The notes: generated by a model not told the origin, from the letters alone. A stretch of 22,850 nt of DNA from Bigelowiella natans CCMP2755 (GCA_000320545.1 ADNK01000043.1:1-22850); one strand, 5' to 3'; positions 10,021 to 20,369 are shown, numbered from the stretch's first letter. Made by a program: numbers and translations.

Positions 10021-10215
10021 GGGAGGGGGGGGTGTATTATAGAGGTCATGCCGTTTTTTGTTTTGTTTCCAGTATTATAGTTTACGTTACATCAAGCAAG
10101 ATGGAAATTACGACTACCAAGATATTTTATGCGAGATTTTCCGAGGGAACTTTCAATTGAAGCCAAGGGGTCATTCCACCGCTTTGAATGTTCCTTAAGA
10201 GTCTCCATCTAGGCC

Positions 10216-10251
<36 letters not shown>

Positions 10252-10958
10252 CCACACACGTTGGCGTGAGTATTAAGGTTAGAAGTTCTGGTGCGTTGGG
10301 GATAGTCTTACCCGCTCGCGAATTATCTTTTTACTCTTTCCAAAGGAACTCTTCTCTATTAATTTTCTGCTCTCCGCATCGACACCAACCACCAAAACCT
10401 GTGAGAAGTGGCCAAACCACAGCTAAATATGTTGCAATGAAGATATAACCTTTCTTTTCCGACTACCTCTCCCTTGTCCTGGCCCTTCTCTCCACTTCGG
10501 CGGGTGTACCAAGGGTTGGCAGCCTGTCAAACGGTTTATTAAAGCTCAGGAATAAGTTGCAGATATTATTCTTTTTTCACCACCTTATGACCAGCTTCGG
10601 CGAAGAATATCGTTGGGTGTACGCGACGAAGAGCCTTCAAGTCCTCTTCCCTCTTTATTCTCTAATGAAGAACAATTAGCGTACGACAACAGCACAGCGG
10701 TATTGAGAGATATCCTACCTCATGTTTTTCATTCTTGCCAGTTTTCTGAAGTTTTGTGACATCATCTACAAATAGGTCGACGTGCCGCAACTCCTCGTTG
10801 CTGATGTCGGATGACTTATTTCTCTGTTCTTGCTTGGTACTGTCCTCAACATCATCTTCCTCGGAAATTAGAAATTTGATTCCAGTGTTGCCGCGATGGG
10901 AAGGAACTTTAAGTCGGTTGTATTCTGATGAGTTCGGGGACTGAGTACCTGAGAGGAG

Positions 10959-10999
<41 letters not shown>

Positions 11000-11462
11000 C
11001 TTCTGGATTATTTATCTAAATTTTTGAAACCTTCCGGACCACTGATCATAGACTCATCAGCCTCCACAGGCTCTGGGATGGCAAAGCCAAGGGGACCACG
11101 GCGGGATCTCTCCCGCATGTACTATGGAACAATGAAAGAATTCCCGCATTAGACAATGAAATGTAGATATCGAACAGGCGATGAACTTTCACTGACGAAA
11201 ATTGCATCCATGTTTCAGTCGTATCAGGTTCGCCTCACCTCCAGCCGCTGCGAAGATTCCTCCTTCTCCCGTTCCTTCCGCTTTTGCTCTTCCTCAAGTT
11301 CGTGCTTCTCTTCATCTTCTTTAACCTGGTTCAAACATTATTCCCCTCACCCTTCCACATGATGCACAACAATCACTCTGGCTTCACCTTCTTCCTCTGT
11401 CTCTTTCCGTACACATTCCACGACTTGTGGTGCAAGATGTTGAGGCCTCCATGGCCTCCCAT
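9150..11462 (-). CDS. LENG1: LENG1-like (Cir_N) protein with two RanBP2-type zinc fingers, 454 aa
   Basis: Eleven minus-strand exons: 11462-11388, 11325-11239, 11121-11031, 10948-10719, 10661-10584, 10523-10467, 10398-10312, 10208-10118, 9876-9815, 9747-9632 and 9540-9150 (1365 nt, all phases agree). The N-terminus MGGHGGLNILHHKSWNVY is the hallmark Cir_N start of LENG1 homologues, followed by an acidic/basic helix (EDEEKHELEEEQKRKERE), a GPLGFAIPEP segment and the family-like PWY (NPWYTRRSGEKG) and DPL (RWNDPLASI) motifs. Two RanBP2 fingers follow: W275-x-C277-x2-C280-x3-N284-x6-C291-x2-C294, and W325-x-C327-x4-C332-x3-N336-x6-C343-x2-C346 (GDWICPD as in ZRANB2). A Lys-rich tail ends in SIEELRQQRLKREQEERRKA, also LENG1-like. 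Cir_N proteins are nuclear and spliceosome-associated; RanBP2 fingers of the ZRANB2 type bind single-stranded RNA with GGU. A role in pre-mRNA splicing is inferred. The last exon contains an optional in-frame 42-nt intron (9410-9369). Confidence 0.92.
9963..10018. repeat. (CA)n-(TA)n compound microsatellite
   Basis: About 13 CA units then about 14 TA units, in intron 8 (9877-10117) of the LENG1-like gene. Confidence 0.97.
10229..10260. repeat. (CA)n microsatellite
   Basis: CA repeat in intron 7 (10209-10311) of the LENG1-like gene. On the sense strand it is a TG tract shortly upstream of the acceptor. Confidence 0.95.
10963..10997. repeat. (TG)n microsatellite
   Basis: About 17 TG units in the 82-nt intron 3 (10949-11030) of the LENG1-like gene, making up nearly half of that intron. 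Confidence 0.97.
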
Positions 11463-11674
11463 CCCCTTGCCTTCTTCCTCGTCGAATGTGAAGCCGATTT
11501 ACGGTTAAAAAAAAAGGTTATTAACCCATGGCATTTTGATGTAACGACATTGACATAAATACCCTCCGTATTATTCCTGCGACAACATTTAGAGCTTGAC
11601 GCTGCCCCGTACGTAGTGATCAGCTACTGTGCTCCTCCGTCCAGCTACAAAAGAGCACCACCTCCATTTGGCGA
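11463..11674. promoter_or_regulatory. Short divergent promoter region (LENG1-like / TLDc)
   Basis: Only 212 nt separate the start codons of the minus-strand LENG1-like gene (11462) and the plus-strand TLDc gene (11675). Both promoters and 5' UTRs must lie here, unless upstream non-coding exons exist. A poly-A run at 11507-11515 is the only striking element. Confidence 0.5.
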
Positions 11675-13437
11675 ATGGGGGCGTGCTCGTTCCGAGCCAG
11701 GACTTCTGGAAGTAATTTATCCTGCAACCTTTTTCTGTTTGCACACGCTCTAGCTCTGCTGATTCTACTCTCTCGGGGACGCCGGGAAGACTTGTTGCTC
11801 TCGAGCAAAGCTGCTGCTGCTCCCGATGCAGTGAGAATCAAGCCATTCAGCTCCAGATTCGTGATCAGGAGGAAACCCTTTCGGTCGTCCTGCAGAAGCC
11901 ACTCAAAGGACAGGAAATCGTTCGCGATCCGCGGAATGGAGCGACAAGTTCGAGTCCAAAACTGGCTGAGTAACCTTTTCGGGGGCGGAGAGGGCGGCAG
12001 CTCGGAAGCAGCCGAATTCCCCCAAGGGACATTTGAGTATGTCCAACCTCCCATCGACACGGCTTCGATACTTCAGGGTATTGATAGACCGAAGCTGACG
12101 TCTGTGTACGAACAAATGGCTTACATAAGGCAACATCGCTCGCCTCCGCGATTGATTGGTGTCGTCTGTCACAAGATATTTGAGAATCGTTAAATCATTG
12201 TTAGGCACAGCTCTGAACGGTCGCGAACTTGCACGATGTTATCAAGCATCCTTACATGGGTGGGAAGCCACAGACTTTCACGAAAGGTAGGCGTCGACCG
12301 CACGCTCTATCACAATTATTCTCTATGTCTTTTGATCACTGATGTGGTACTCGTAGATGCGACAACAAAGGACCTTCGTTGGTGATTGCAAGAACAACTG
12401 GAGGAGATGTAATTCACTCCGTCTCATATTTTTTTTGTTTATTTACCGTGTCGTACACAATGATGCAGTACAGAGTCGCTTCTAAACGATCCGTGCTGCT
12501 CAGGTTGTGGGCGGTTTTATGCCTTTGGAATGGAAGTCTAGCAACGACTATCGGGAGGTTCGACCGGCCACTGTTATCTGTTATTTATTGTGATCTGCTA
12601 AGAAGAATTGTTCCGGACGGAATGGCGACTTGATTCTTTTTTCGCTTTCTGGAATTCCTTTTCGAACTTGCATCAGACCAACATGGACTTCCTATTCTAT
12701 GTCTCACCGGATAATGCACCTACTAAGTTGCAGAAGGTATTATAGGAGGGGGGACTGTCCGATTTGTAATCTAAGTTATCCATACGCTCATCATAAATTG
12801 CTGATCCAATCGGTGCTTGTTTCACGCTTCTCCTAAAACAGAAAGACTTCTCACCAGTTTATGATTATAGAAGGGGAGGACCGCAATGGGGTTCCGAGGT
12901 CAGAATAATGGAAAACGCCGATAATTTTATTTAGATACTTGCCAGCTTTGCAAAAAATGTGTAATCGTTGTTCCTCCAGGGTCTATTCCATTCGCTGCAC
13001 TCATATTATTCATTCATTTGCTGCTGTTCGAATCGTAGGCACTCATCATTGGCGAGCCAATTGGAAATGTGATGGGCGTTTTCACCGGACCGGATCCAGT
13101 TGGCGTGGGAATAGGTCATACAAAATTGAGAGCTACTTTTGCACTAGTTTTATTATGGTGAGACCTCGCAATGACAATCTATGCTGTACACGTGTCGTAG
13201 AATGACAGATTCTGCAGTTTGGCTGTTGTTTTTTACAAATCTACGTACTGTTAGTTTTCCGGTATTTCACAAATTTCACATTGCACAGGAAACTTGAAAA
13301 AAGCGAAGTCGAGGCTCGGCTTGAGCTACGAGCTTCGAGAAGATGGGGCAAAATCGCTCTTTGGTGACAAGATGGAAGCAGAGCTTCAAGAAGTAGAAGT
13401 GTATTGCTCGCCCGAAATTGCTACGATGTATTTGTAG
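11675..13437 (+). CDS. TLDc-domain protein with hydrophobic N-terminal leader, 337 aa
   Basis: Eight plus-strand exons: 11675-12158, 12205-12286, 12357-12408, 12504-12557, 12677-12736, 12842-12898, 13039-13114 and 13289-13437 (1014 nt, consistent phases). The TLDc fold occupies about residues 160-337: ELARCYQASLHGWEATDFHE, CDNKGPSLVIARTTGG, GGFMPLEWKSSNDYRE, MDFLFYVSPDN, GGPQWGS, GEPIGNVMGVFTGPDP, then LGLSYELREDGAKSLFGD and the closing EVEVYCSPEI. This order matches plant- and alga-type TLDc proteins. In animals TLDc proteins (OXR1, TLDC2) bind the V-ATPase and protect against oxidative damage; whether that applies here is unknown. The first 160 residues are not TLDc. They hold a hydrophobic leader (about residues 19-33, LFLFAHALALLILL) and a long Ser/Arg/Ala-rich stretch like a transit peptide, suggesting secretory or complex-plastid targeting. 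It converges on the ferrochelatase gene. Confidence 0.92.
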
Positions 13438-13938
13438 AATACATCTTGTGTCTGGTGTGTGACTGTGGTTGTATTCCTCAACATCATCAGTGAGCATAGT
13501 GCCGACCAACAGCTTCGGCACCATGTGTACTCAGATCTAGATATGTGTGTAGCTGCAATGTTGCAACAACATGCATGCATGCACGCGCCCAACTAAGCAA
13601 GTAAAATATGTAGCACGGCGATGCGACGCTTTCGCGCTGCATATCGTTGTGAGCAAAAAGGCCAAAGTCGCACTTAAATTTGTTTCAATCTTCTAATGTG
13701 ATAAGGGTTTGTCTAGCTGTGTCCTATAGCTATCTTTATAAATCCTGAGTGTCTCTGCGCCGTCAACATGTCTAGCAGGAGTGCTGTACATGCGACAGCA
13801 GCTCATCAATCTTTACAATCTTTCGCTACTGAAATCGCATGAACGGTGCATGTCATGATTACAATGTTGAGGTCATGGGCGCGTTTTTGGGTTGTTACAT
13901 TCTATCCAGAGTCCTGTCTACGCCATGATGACGACTTC
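13438..13938. other. Intergenic region between convergent genes
   Basis: No supported gene. It holds the 3' flanks of the TLDc gene (stop 13435-13437) and ferrochelatase (stop 13941-13939). A TGCATGCATGCA palindromic run occurs near 13571-13584. I saw no clear AATAAA in the expected places. Confidence 0.5.
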
Positions 13939-14491
13939 TTAAAATGCAGGATTTATTATCTTACGGCACATTGGCTTGGAGCATCCGAGGCATTTTTGAC
14001 CGTATTGACTGGAGTGATTCTTCTGCTCTTTCAAGTGCTTCACCTAAGCCATTTCGAGGTGCGTTCGTGCGTTAGACAGGTTCATCGTAAACGATACGAG
14101 ATTCAGTGGTGTAAGTACAAACCACAATGTCAGAGAGTGCATCGACAAATTTGGGAGATCCATTTAGACCCTACGGTAGGTTTCGTTGTTAGGGATATGG
14201 ACAATCTGCATGGCCTCTTATTTAGAATTAGTGACTTCGGTGTATTTAAAGTTTGTGATTCCAGCTTCCTCCGCCTCCTCAGCGTATTCCTATTATCACA
14301 AAAACATATAAGGTAACACGCTTCTTCTTCGCACCGCATAGGTCTTCCAGTCTGAGATTGAGAAAATGAGAGAAAATGGATCAATTGGCATTATTACGAT
14401 TCCAATCTCGAACAGGGTCTCGATGTGGTCTGTAGTGAACGCGATCGGTACAGCGAGAACGTTCTTTGTACCCTACGAGATGACAAAAATG

Positions 14492-14530
<39 letters not shown>

Positions 14531-15375
14531 AAGAAAGAGAGAGAGAGAGAGAGAGAATGAATTGCGGTCTAAATTGCGAATTTGAACCTTTGTTTCATAG
14601 ATTTTGGCCGATACATAATTGAGGATATGGATGTTACAGTGGCTTCGTGTGTCGGCACCTTCTTGCCTAGTGCTTTAATCGCCGAATCGGTCGAAGGTAC
14701 CATCCATGGCATGAAGCCAACCTAGGGATCGGAGCAGCAGTAACAATAAGAACAATAATCATATAACAAGTGCCCGCAAGGTGAGATGAGAAGGAGCATC
14801 GTCATTTCTATGCCTGTTGTTGGTTACGGATCATGCTGTCGTGTTTCGTATTCGTACTCACTTTACTCTGCCAAGCAAGGACATGGCGATTGGAGTGCCC
14901 TGGATTAGTCGTCGAAGTACACACACACACACACACACGCGTAGAAAGCAGCGCCACCGCCCACAGAAAAGTCATTGGCTCAAAGCACCTCCCACATAGT
15001 GAGCATGATGACGATGACGATTATTCACGACGCGGTACCTTTTGCCTCCCACCGATCCATGATTGCTTTGCATGTGGCCGATACCTGAGAGGCATTATGT
15101 GACGACGGGTTCGTTCACGCTGATGAATCATCCTCGAGGGAGCTGAGACATATCGTAAGAAAAAGACAGAGAGATAGAGATGGAAGAGAGGTGGAAGAAG
15201 GGGAGAGGAGGAAAAGAATCGAGGACTATGACTTACTTCGTTAACGTATACGTCGCCCTTCTCGACAACCTGAAGGACGAGTGGATGTAAGATAGAATGC
15301 ACGCACGCATGCTTACATGCATGTATTCCTACTAATTCAACACGCTGAATATCACTATTCCTTCTGCGTCTCCCC

Positions 15376-15435
<60 letters not shown>

Positions 15436-15640
15436 GACACACACAAATCCATCTCCGAAAATGCACGCTTCGTGGAACGAACCTTCATAGGCACGGAGTG
15501 AGCGGAGAATAAGAGCACAACCTGCACATTATAGAAACAGACCCACACATACAATACAATACACAGAATTAATTATTCGGCACAAGGACAAGATAACTTA
15601 GTGCTTCATCTATCGATTAATTTCTCTCCCTCTCTCTCTC

Positions 15641-15696
<56 letters not shown>

Positions 15697-17357
15697 CGCG
15701 TGCTGTTTCCCCTCTTTCCCCCTATCTTCTGCCTAATACAGGTGTAGTTAACACCTTGTCCTTTGTATTTGGGTCAAATTCAGCCAATTTACTTTCCATG
15801 CGGTCAATCACAGCATCTAAAAACTGACATAATTCCCCATAAGGATCAGCATTAAACGCTCAAAACACACACTTTCGCACAGACACATACGCGCGCGGCG
15901 CGTACATGGCACATAGTGGGATCTGAAGAAAGTGGAAAATGATGAAAAAAAAAAGAGGATATAGGCCACAAACCTTGGTGTGCAGAGGCCACCGGTCGAT
16001 GAGCGACCACTTGACATCTTGCTCCATTCCTAGATTCTTCACCTGCTCACCAGTGACATCAGCGACCACGAATCGTAGAATTCAGCACACGAGCAAGCAG
16101 GGAATGAGAACAAAACACGGATTCCGTACAACCTGACGCCACAACTCGTTCATGCTCGAACCCGTCGTTGTACACGACCTGCAAAGGCACGCATTGTCAT
16201 GTCTTGCCAACATCTTGGCGCCGGAGCAATTACAATACTCAAAACGAAAACAATGATGGGATGATGAGGGGAGTGATAGAAGAGATCAATGAATGACAAC
16301 CAATGAGGAAACTGTGAGAATGCAATCGCTCTTTTCACTCCGTCAGCCTTATCATTTATGCATGTGTGTGTTAGGTACCAGTCATTAAAACCATAAGATA
16401 CGCAAGAGAATACTGATGCTATTTAAGGTAAAACTTGAACGGGAAGTAACAGCGACTGCTTGCTCTGCTACTACTACTTCTACTACTACTGCCAGCTGCT
16501 GCTAATTCTACTCCACTACGACCTCCAACCTTCATTTGGGTTAGAGCTTCTTCTGTCAGCGGGTGCGCGTATCGGAAGCAAGTATAAGCCTAATGCCATG
16601 AAGATATTCGATTATTAATGGTACTAACACTGTTCCTAAAGAAGAAGAAACGAAGCATACAAGAGAATGCAGAAGAAGTGTAGATAATAGTGAACCTTAT
16701 GAGGGGCTGATTCGGGGCTGATTCTGTCGAGCTCCTTTTCCAGAGCTTCGCCCTGAGGTGTGCGATGAGATTTTAGTTCCAGTAACGTGGTACTATGGTA
16801 AAAATTATTTGGCTACCTGTGATTCAGTCCACTTACGAATTGGGGACCCTCCAATTTGCTCGTACTAGTAGTAAATGACATTTCCAATGAGAAACAAAAG
16901 ATGTGCAATCGTGAGCCTAGCTCAAGATAACGTGGTCGGTGGTATGTGTGCGTTGCGACCTGCTTCTCGACTTTCGGCGTTCGCATCTTGACAATGAAAT
17001 TCGCCATGAGTTTCTGGAAGGTGCCACCTCCCATCTCAATGATGTCGTTGTCGTTGAACAGCCTCGACAGGAAGCTTTTTGTGTCAGATGGTTTCGAAGG
17101 GCCTGGATGCAGTAGTGTCTCAGCAACGCTCTTGCTTAGCTTTATCATGTGCTGCGCTCATGTGGTTACTATCTAATTTTCAATCTACGCTCAATTGTTA
17201 TAGCCTAGAATCGAACAGAGCAGCGAGAAATATAGATACCTCCCATGTTCATCATGACGATGGCCGTCTTTGGTGTGGTCGAGGCTGCAGTCGATTTCCA
17301 TCTTGCAAGGAGCCTGGCTCCACGGCTAGATTTCCACGCGTGTCGAAACGATAACAT
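13939..17357 (-). CDS. FECH: Mitochondrial-type ferrochelatase, 382 aa, 18 exons
   Basis: Inserts Fe2+ into protoporphyrin IX, the last step of haem synthesis. Exons: 17357-17240, 17102-16960, 16864-16817, 16752-16696, 16589-16530, 16347-16301, 16178-16133, 16042-15974, 15823-15755, 15521-15483, 15269-15237, 15084-15039, 14899-14862, 14721-14659, 14463-14398, 14289-14236, 14170-14123 and 14043-13939 (1149 nt). All 17 introns are GT-AG with matching phase. The N-terminus MLSFRHAWKSSRGARLLARW is a classic amphipathic mitochondrial presequence. Family blocks follow in order: NMGGP, RTPKVE, IGGSPIRKW, ESAPHK, FRYAHPLT, AFSQFPHW, SCTTTGSS, WSLIDRWP, LLFSAHSVPM (catalytic His227), GDVYVNEVSAT, AWQSKVGFMPW, PIAFTTDHIETL (His305, Glu307) and GLNGSP. 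The C-terminal CLGCSKPMC (C366, C369, C374), with C160, matches all four [2Fe-2S] ligands of the human enzyme. Plant plastid isoforms lack that extension. Several introns carry TA, CA or GA microsatellites. Confidence 0.97.
14491..14555. repeat. (CA)n-(GA)n compound microsatellite
   Basis: CA then interrupted GA repeats in intron 14 (14464-14658) of ferrochelatase. On the sense strand it reads TC then TG. Confidence 0.96.
14918..14939. repeat. (CA)n microsatellite
   Basis: CA repeat in intron 12 (14900-15038) of ferrochelatase, close to the exon 13 acceptor. Confidence 0.95.
15380..15446. repeat. (CT)n-(CA)n compound microsatellite
   Basis: About 18 CT units followed by about 10 CA units and decayed copies, in intron 10 (15270-15482) of ferrochelatase. 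Confidence 0.96.
15641..15700. repeat. (TA)n-(TG)n compound microsatellite
   Basis: TA then TG repeat in intron 9 (15522-15754) of ferrochelatase, preceded by a short CT repeat. Confidence 0.96.
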
Positions 17358-17421
17358 ATGCCAGGATCACCGAGGAGAGCAAGAGCGCGTTGATTTGGAG
17401 TGGGGGGTGCTGGTGCCTCCG

Positions 17422-17925
17422 ATGTGGGAATCTGTGGTGAGGCAGCCGCAGTTGGTCCCCGTGCCACTCTCGTAGGCCCCGGAAAACCCATGAAATACAG
17501 GCGATTTCTTCTTTGAGACATAGGCAGTATATATTTCGAAATTGCTCTTGATTAGCGATTCGCGACATCTCTTTCCTTTCACTCATCTCCCTCCTGACAG
17601 GAAATATCGGGCTTCTCGGATTCAAGGCTGGCGCATGGGACTAAAAATATACGAAAATATACGGTAAGATGGGTGAAAGTTTCATACGAAGCAGGCAAGA
17701 TAGAGCCACACCTCTAGCAGTCCTTTCCCTTTTTGGAGGCACGAAAGTACGATAAATTACGTTGTTGAAATTAGCCTAAGGTTTCCACACCAAATTGTCT
17801 CCGGGTACAGCAGCGGATTGATTCGTGCCTACCTGGCTGACAACCTGTCGCTGAGCCTAGCTTGGCTTAATCCGAAGCATTCCAAGGGGGTCGGTAACAC
17901 ACATACTTCTGAGCTTAGTATATAG
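17422..17925 (+). CDS. Possible small gene divergent from ferrochelatase, about 105 aa
   Basis: Three plus-strand segments splice in phase: 17422-17471, 17601-17663 and 17721-17925 (318 nt, stop TAG 17923-17925). The first donor is GTAGGC, the second a strong GTAAGA, and the third acceptor is a tandem TAGCAG. The peptide includes KYRASRIQGWRMGLKIYENI, FWRHESTINYVVEI and GLIRAYLADNLSLSLAWLNP. It is basic at the N-terminus with a helical-looking C-terminus. I do not recognise a family. The coding continues as an open plus-strand frame further right if a very short 25-nt intron (17894-17918) is accepted, so the true 3' end may lie beyond 18100. The minus strand also has open frames here, so the strand itself is not certain. 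Confidence 0.35.
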
Positions 17926-18159
17926 CATGAGACTGCACCGAAAAAGGATCTATCTAGTGGAGGGGGAGCATGGAAGCCATATGAAATGCTCAAAATCTGT
18001 TTGTCTTTCCCTGCTTCTTTTTTGTCCTTCTTCATGGCGCACACAAAGGTTGTAACAACGGTGGAGGGAGTTACGAGAGCCTCTTGGATCGACCATGGAA
18101 GAGTTCACAGAGCTGAAAAAAAATAATAGGTCCTTAATCATCCATTATTTACGTATTGC

Positions 18160-18181
18160 CTCCTCCTCCTCCTCCTCCTCT
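18160..18181. repeat. (TCC)n trinucleotide repeat
   Basis: Short (TCC)n tract between unresolved plus-strand exon candidates. Confidence 0.9.
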
Positions 18182-18543
18182 AGCTCCTCTTTGACTTATC
18201 CCTGAATTTGTTCAGATATCTGCGAGTTCTTTTCTCGAAAGTATCTCTCATGCGGAAAGCGAAAGCTCTTCGAGACTTCGAACGTCGTAACCCACCCATG
18301 CCGAATGCCATCTCCGCTTTGACTTGAACATAGCATAGTAGTAACACTAGCTGGTGATGTCTCCAGGTTATGCAAGCACGAAGGAGAAGACCATATTGAC
18401 AGGTAAAGCCCCATTGCTTTCTTCCACATCGTTAATGTAACACCGCAGTTTGAACGCGCGAGCAGGAATCGATGATGATATTTGATGTCATTGTACGCTT
18501 ATTTTGATGATGTGCGAAAAAGGGAATGCTGGTGGGTTTTCAG

Positions 18544-19002
18544 TCGTGTACAACACCATCAACTCGTTTCTCCACCAAGAAGGCAAGAAAAATAGGAGCA
18601 GCAAAGGTGATATGCTAGCTACGGATTGCTTGTGGTTATGACAACGTCGGTGCCCGTGTGAGTTGATGTAGAGATAATGATGATGATGATGATGATGATG
18701 ATAATGATAATGAGGTAGCGCTTGAATTGCTACTGCTGCAAATGATGGCAAACTACTATGATGTGGAACGTCATGAAGCAGCCATGGGAGGATACAAAGA
18801 TGATGAGCATTCCTTTGTAACTCTTAGTTGTTTTTCTCCTCACTGAAATATTTCCATTACCACAGGAGATATCGACAGCATAATGTTAGATTGCTTGGAC
18901 ATTTTTCAATCCGCCATTAAACACGGTGCGACTAGCAGCTTCTTCTGCTCTAAATTAGTTGCCCCAAGATTGATTGTTGATGACAAAGGCTGCCGCTTAT
19001 GA
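18544..19002 (+). CDS. 3' exons of an unrecognised plus-strand gene
   Basis: Three plus-strand exons are proposed: 18544-18606 (after TTTTCAG, before GTGATA), 18715-18816 (after AG, before GTAACT) and 18866-19002 (after CCACAG, stop TGA 19000-19002). The second reads VALELLLLQMMANYYDVERH and onward, the third DIDSIMLDCLDIFQSAIKHG, ending in DDKGCRL. An AATAAA sits nine bases after the stop, which supports this as a real 3' end. The phase between exons 2 and 3 only fits if the intron starts at the weaker GTTGTT donor at about 18827. The 5' part is unresolved; exons around 18205-18392 (ending GEDHID before GTAAAG) may belong to it, or to the gene starting at 17422. No family recognised. Confidence 0.42.
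18672..18712. repeat. (GAT)n microsatellite
   Basis: About 13 GAT/AAT units directly upstream of the proposed exon at 18715. Confidence 0.95.
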
Positions 19003-19320
19003 CCATGCAAAATAAAGATTTCACTTCCGTCTTCTCTCCATTAATAACCTCTGCCCTCCATGCTGCAACTTACACACCGTATTGTTATTCTAATAGGATC
19101 CTACTGGGTGGCGAAAGGTAGTAGCAGCAAACGGCATCACCACATGATATCGAGGAATTTGCCCTTGACGTCGAAATAATAGGGTTCTATCCGAGGATGA
19201 TAAAAACGTATTAATCGACATCCTTCAATGACCATCAAACAGTAGCAAGACGCTTCGAGCAAGATGCGTCCTCTCGCCATCATTCCAATCCCCTCCCCTT
19301 ACAAATATATCTGAACAGGC
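19003..19320. other. Region after a polyadenylation signal, no clear gene
   Basis: Starts with the AATAAA-bearing 3' flank of the gene ending at 19002. I see no splice-supported exon in the remainder. The next possible coding stretch begins at ATG 19321 (a 77-codon plus-strand frame, acidic and Pro-rich) but has no resolved neighbours. Confidence 0.4.
19011..19016 (+). terminator. AATAAA polyadenylation signal
   Basis: Canonical AATAAA nine bases after the TGA at 19000-19002 of the plus-strand exon chain. It is the only canonical signal in the window placed correctly for a proposed stop codon. Confidence 0.6.
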
Positions 19321-19828
19321 ATGCAGAACAAGTCGATGATGCTGATCATAGAATCGCTTCTCAGCTTCGACTCAGATCCGGAGGTTCATCCGACACCAAA
19401 TTCAAGCATGCCTACCTTCCCCTTCCCTGAGACTAGCTTAGAGCACCCAACGTCGAGTGGTGAAACATGGCGCGCTCGTATGCTAACAAAATGCGAGACG
19501 CACACTACTTTAAACATTCCTCGACTAGCAATTTATGCTTGTGTGTGCAAGTAAGCATATCTCTATGTGCAGATTCGTCGCCGAGGCCTGAGTATCTTCC
19601 TGAGTTTTCTCTCCGCAAGGTGTCTTCTTAACCCCCCCCCTTCCCTCCCCCCCCCTCTCACTTTAAGCACGCAAGCTAATGCTGCGGAAGAAAAGTATGG
19701 ACGATTATTCCGCTTTGTTACTACATTGTTATTTATCACACAACTGTGAGAATGACTGAGTAAGGAAGAGCTATAAATGTGCGTTGTTCGGGGCGTTCGT
19801 GGTGCTGGATGTCGTTATATTAATTGTG

Positions 19829-19860
19829 CCTCCTTCTTCTTCTTCTTCTTCTTCTTCTTT
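19829..19860. repeat. (TTC)n repeat / polypyrimidine tract
   Basis: About nine TTC units, 27 nt upstream of the acceptor at 19886-19887, where they would act as the polypyrimidine tract of that intron. Confidence 0.9.
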
Positions 19861-19887
19861 TCCAACAACAAATTGGGGCTATTACAG

Positions 19888-20369
19888 CCAGGATTATAAT
19901 GACATCACGTCGACAAACTTCGTTTGTTTTTTGTTGCTTTTCGAATGCGTGCCCCTCTCCCCCTCCTCCGCATCCTTCATTTAAAATCCTATCGTTTCCA
20001 TGAGCAGCATTTTTCAATTCTGCCGCGACAGCAACAATCAGCGCATATACCATACTGTTCTAGCGTCGCGGCCTCGATGCCTCAGTGCGGCGCAGCTTGC
20101 TTTGTATCACTTCCTCCTCCTCCTCCTCCTCCTCCTCCTTCCTCCTCCTCCTCCTTGCACCCACCCACTCCTCAGGATGGACTCGCAGAAGAACGCCAAC
20201 ATTGGGGTGAGTCAGGAGCGAAAAAGAATCTTAGAGTTATTATGCGAAGAATCAGAATAGTAGTACTATCAGCTAGTCGATGGCTTAAATAGTAATTTCA
20301 CCCGTGGTGCTAGTGATTGCTGGGTTTACGACGACACTAATATATTATGATTTCATGCTGACATGTCTC

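Noticed and set aside
10566-11462. A separate 192-aa LENG1-like protein ending at TAA 10568-10566
   Set aside because: A donor just before the stop (10583) and an acceptor at 10525-10524 join in phase to NPWYTRRSG, the LENG1-family PWY region, and on through both zinc fingers to the family's C-terminal motif. One longer gene explains more.
14059-14341. Cluster of 17-29 nt plus-strand introns suggesting a micro-intron organism
   Set aside because: All came from the false antisense gene model.
13944-14730. A plus-strand spliced gene (exons near 13944-14058, 14134-14175, 14342 onward, 14602-14723)
   Set aside because: It is the antisense shadow of ferrochelatase exons 14-18. The minus-strand reading matches conserved ferrochelatase blocks in order, and the plus-strand chain needed one phase-breaking junction.
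14898-15000. Gly-rich extension after ferrochelatase exon 12 (ANDFSVGGGAAFYA)
   Set aside because: Lies inside intron 12. Direct joining of exon 12 to 14899 gives the conserved HVLAWQSKVG.
17252-17521. Minus-strand Ala/Pro-rich frame that looked like a plastid leader for ferrochelatase
   Set aside because: It is not in frame with ferrochelatase; the in-frame start MLSFRHAW at 17357 gives a good mitochondrial presequence.
17781-17810. 30-nt intron in the possible gene at 17422
   Set aside because: The segment is in frame and open, so continuous coding is simpler.
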